13,142 nucleotides of DNA from Butyrivibrio sp. (GTDB lineage: Bacteria; Bacillota_A; Clostridia; Lachnospirales; Lachnospiraceae), in the NCBI GenBank assembly GCA_024690635.1, contig JAILOW010000087.1:1-13142 (forward strand), in the 5' to 3' direction. The translations under genes and the position numbers were made by a program. A model generated the notes under the pieces. The model was given only the letters and a program-made list of their open reading frames with translations, searched no databases and had not been told where the DNA came from. Shown here piece after piece: positions 12,887 to 13,142 of this stretch. How positions within the stretch are numbered: position 1 is the stretch's first letter; the number at the start of each line of letters is the position of its first letter.

Positions 12887-13142
12887 GTGAAAAAGACAGT
12901 ATTAGCAACTATTCTGACATTCACAATGGTAGTTTCAGCTCTTGCAGGTTGTGGATCTGCAACAGCACCTGCTACCGACACAGGGGCAGACACACAGGCT
13001 CCCGCAGCAGAGGCAGCTCCCGCAGCTGACAACGCAGCAACAGAAACAGCAACAGAAACAGCAGCAGAGCCTGCAGTAGAGCTCACAGGAATCGATGCCA
13101 TCATCGCTGAGGCAGAGGGCATGTCCATGGAAGAGCTTGCAA
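12887..13142 (+). CDS. Lipoprotein, probable ABC-transporter solute-binding protein, N-terminal part
   Basis: Partial gene running off the right edge; 85 codons are visible. GTG start with an ideal AAAAGGAGGG (12871-12880) six bases upstream. A short signal peptide (KKTVLATILTFTMVVSALA) ends in lipobox LAGC, so Cys22 would be lipidated. Then follows a low-complexity Ala/Thr/Pro/Glu linker of about 45 residues (TETATETAAEPAVE), common as a surface tether in Lachnospiraceae binding proteins, and the beginning of a folded domain, DAIIAEAEGMSMEELA. The binding domain itself lies outside the window; the assignment relies on lipobox, linker and the adjacent two-component system. Other frames through here are shadows. 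Confidence 0.8.
   Translation, partial: MKKTVLATILTFTMVVSALAGCGSATAPATDTGADTQAPAAEAAPAADNAATETATETAAEPAVELTGIDAIIAEAEGMSMEELA

Noticed and set aside
12802..13128. 108-codon Ala/Ser/Val-rich minus ORF
   Set aside because: Antisense shadow of the low-complexity Ala/Thr linker in the lipoprotein gene starting at 12887.

Overview
The window looks like a low-to-medium GC Firmicute chromosome, most likely a Lachnospiraceae member of the Butyrivibrio/Pseudobutyrivibrio type. This is inferred from the DUF3881 protein (known to me mainly from Lachnospiraceae), the rsmG-parA-parB-serS order, strong AAGGAGG-type ribosome binding sites and the YesM/YesN-type two-component pair. No 16S or other decisive marker is present, so the genus is not certain.

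Layout. (1) Positions 1-5676 are a co-directional plus-strand housekeeping block: the 3' end of rsmG, two perfect parS sites, parA, parB, a DUF4446 membrane protein, serS, a DUF3881 protein and deoD, closed by an intrinsic terminator. The parS sites and parAB suggest the neighbourhood of the replication origin, although no DnaA box cluster is visible here. (2) Positions about 5682-9008 are an accessory island on the minus strand, lying between deoD and a tRNA-Arg(CCU) gene. Its edges carry an imperfect 40-bp REP-like inverted repeat and a 102-bp direct repeat (one mismatch) in the same orientation. The right-hand copy of the direct repeat belongs to a larger, highly foldable element of about 129 bp. 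The island holds a Fic-family AMP-transferase whose promoter is straddled by a perfect 12-bp-arm palindrome, then a 200-bp spacer with small ORFs on both strands and a hairpin plus T-run. Last comes a tight three-gene operon: a DUF4417 protein, a 123-aa protein with an MGGRG start and a 100-aa acidic protein, ended by its own terminator. (3) Positions 9101-13142 return to plus-strand genes: a lipoprotein solute-binding protein, a LytS/YesM-type histidine kinase and an AraC-type response regulator overlap or nearly abut one another and form a likely extracellular-ligand sensing unit. A strong hairpin terminator follows, then the 5' end of a second lipoprotein gene, probably the binding protein of a regulated transporter.

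How the parts work together. ParA/ParB/parS segregate the origin region. SerS and DeoD are metabolic housekeeping. The lipoprotein-kinase-regulator trio probably senses a small anionic or sugar-like ligand and drives the downstream lipoprotein gene. The island is the unusual part: a possible stress or phage-defence cargo of Fic enzyme plus phage-type cassette, arranged so that recombination between the direct repeats could remove it as one 3155-bp unit. All functional statements about the three-gene cassette are inference.
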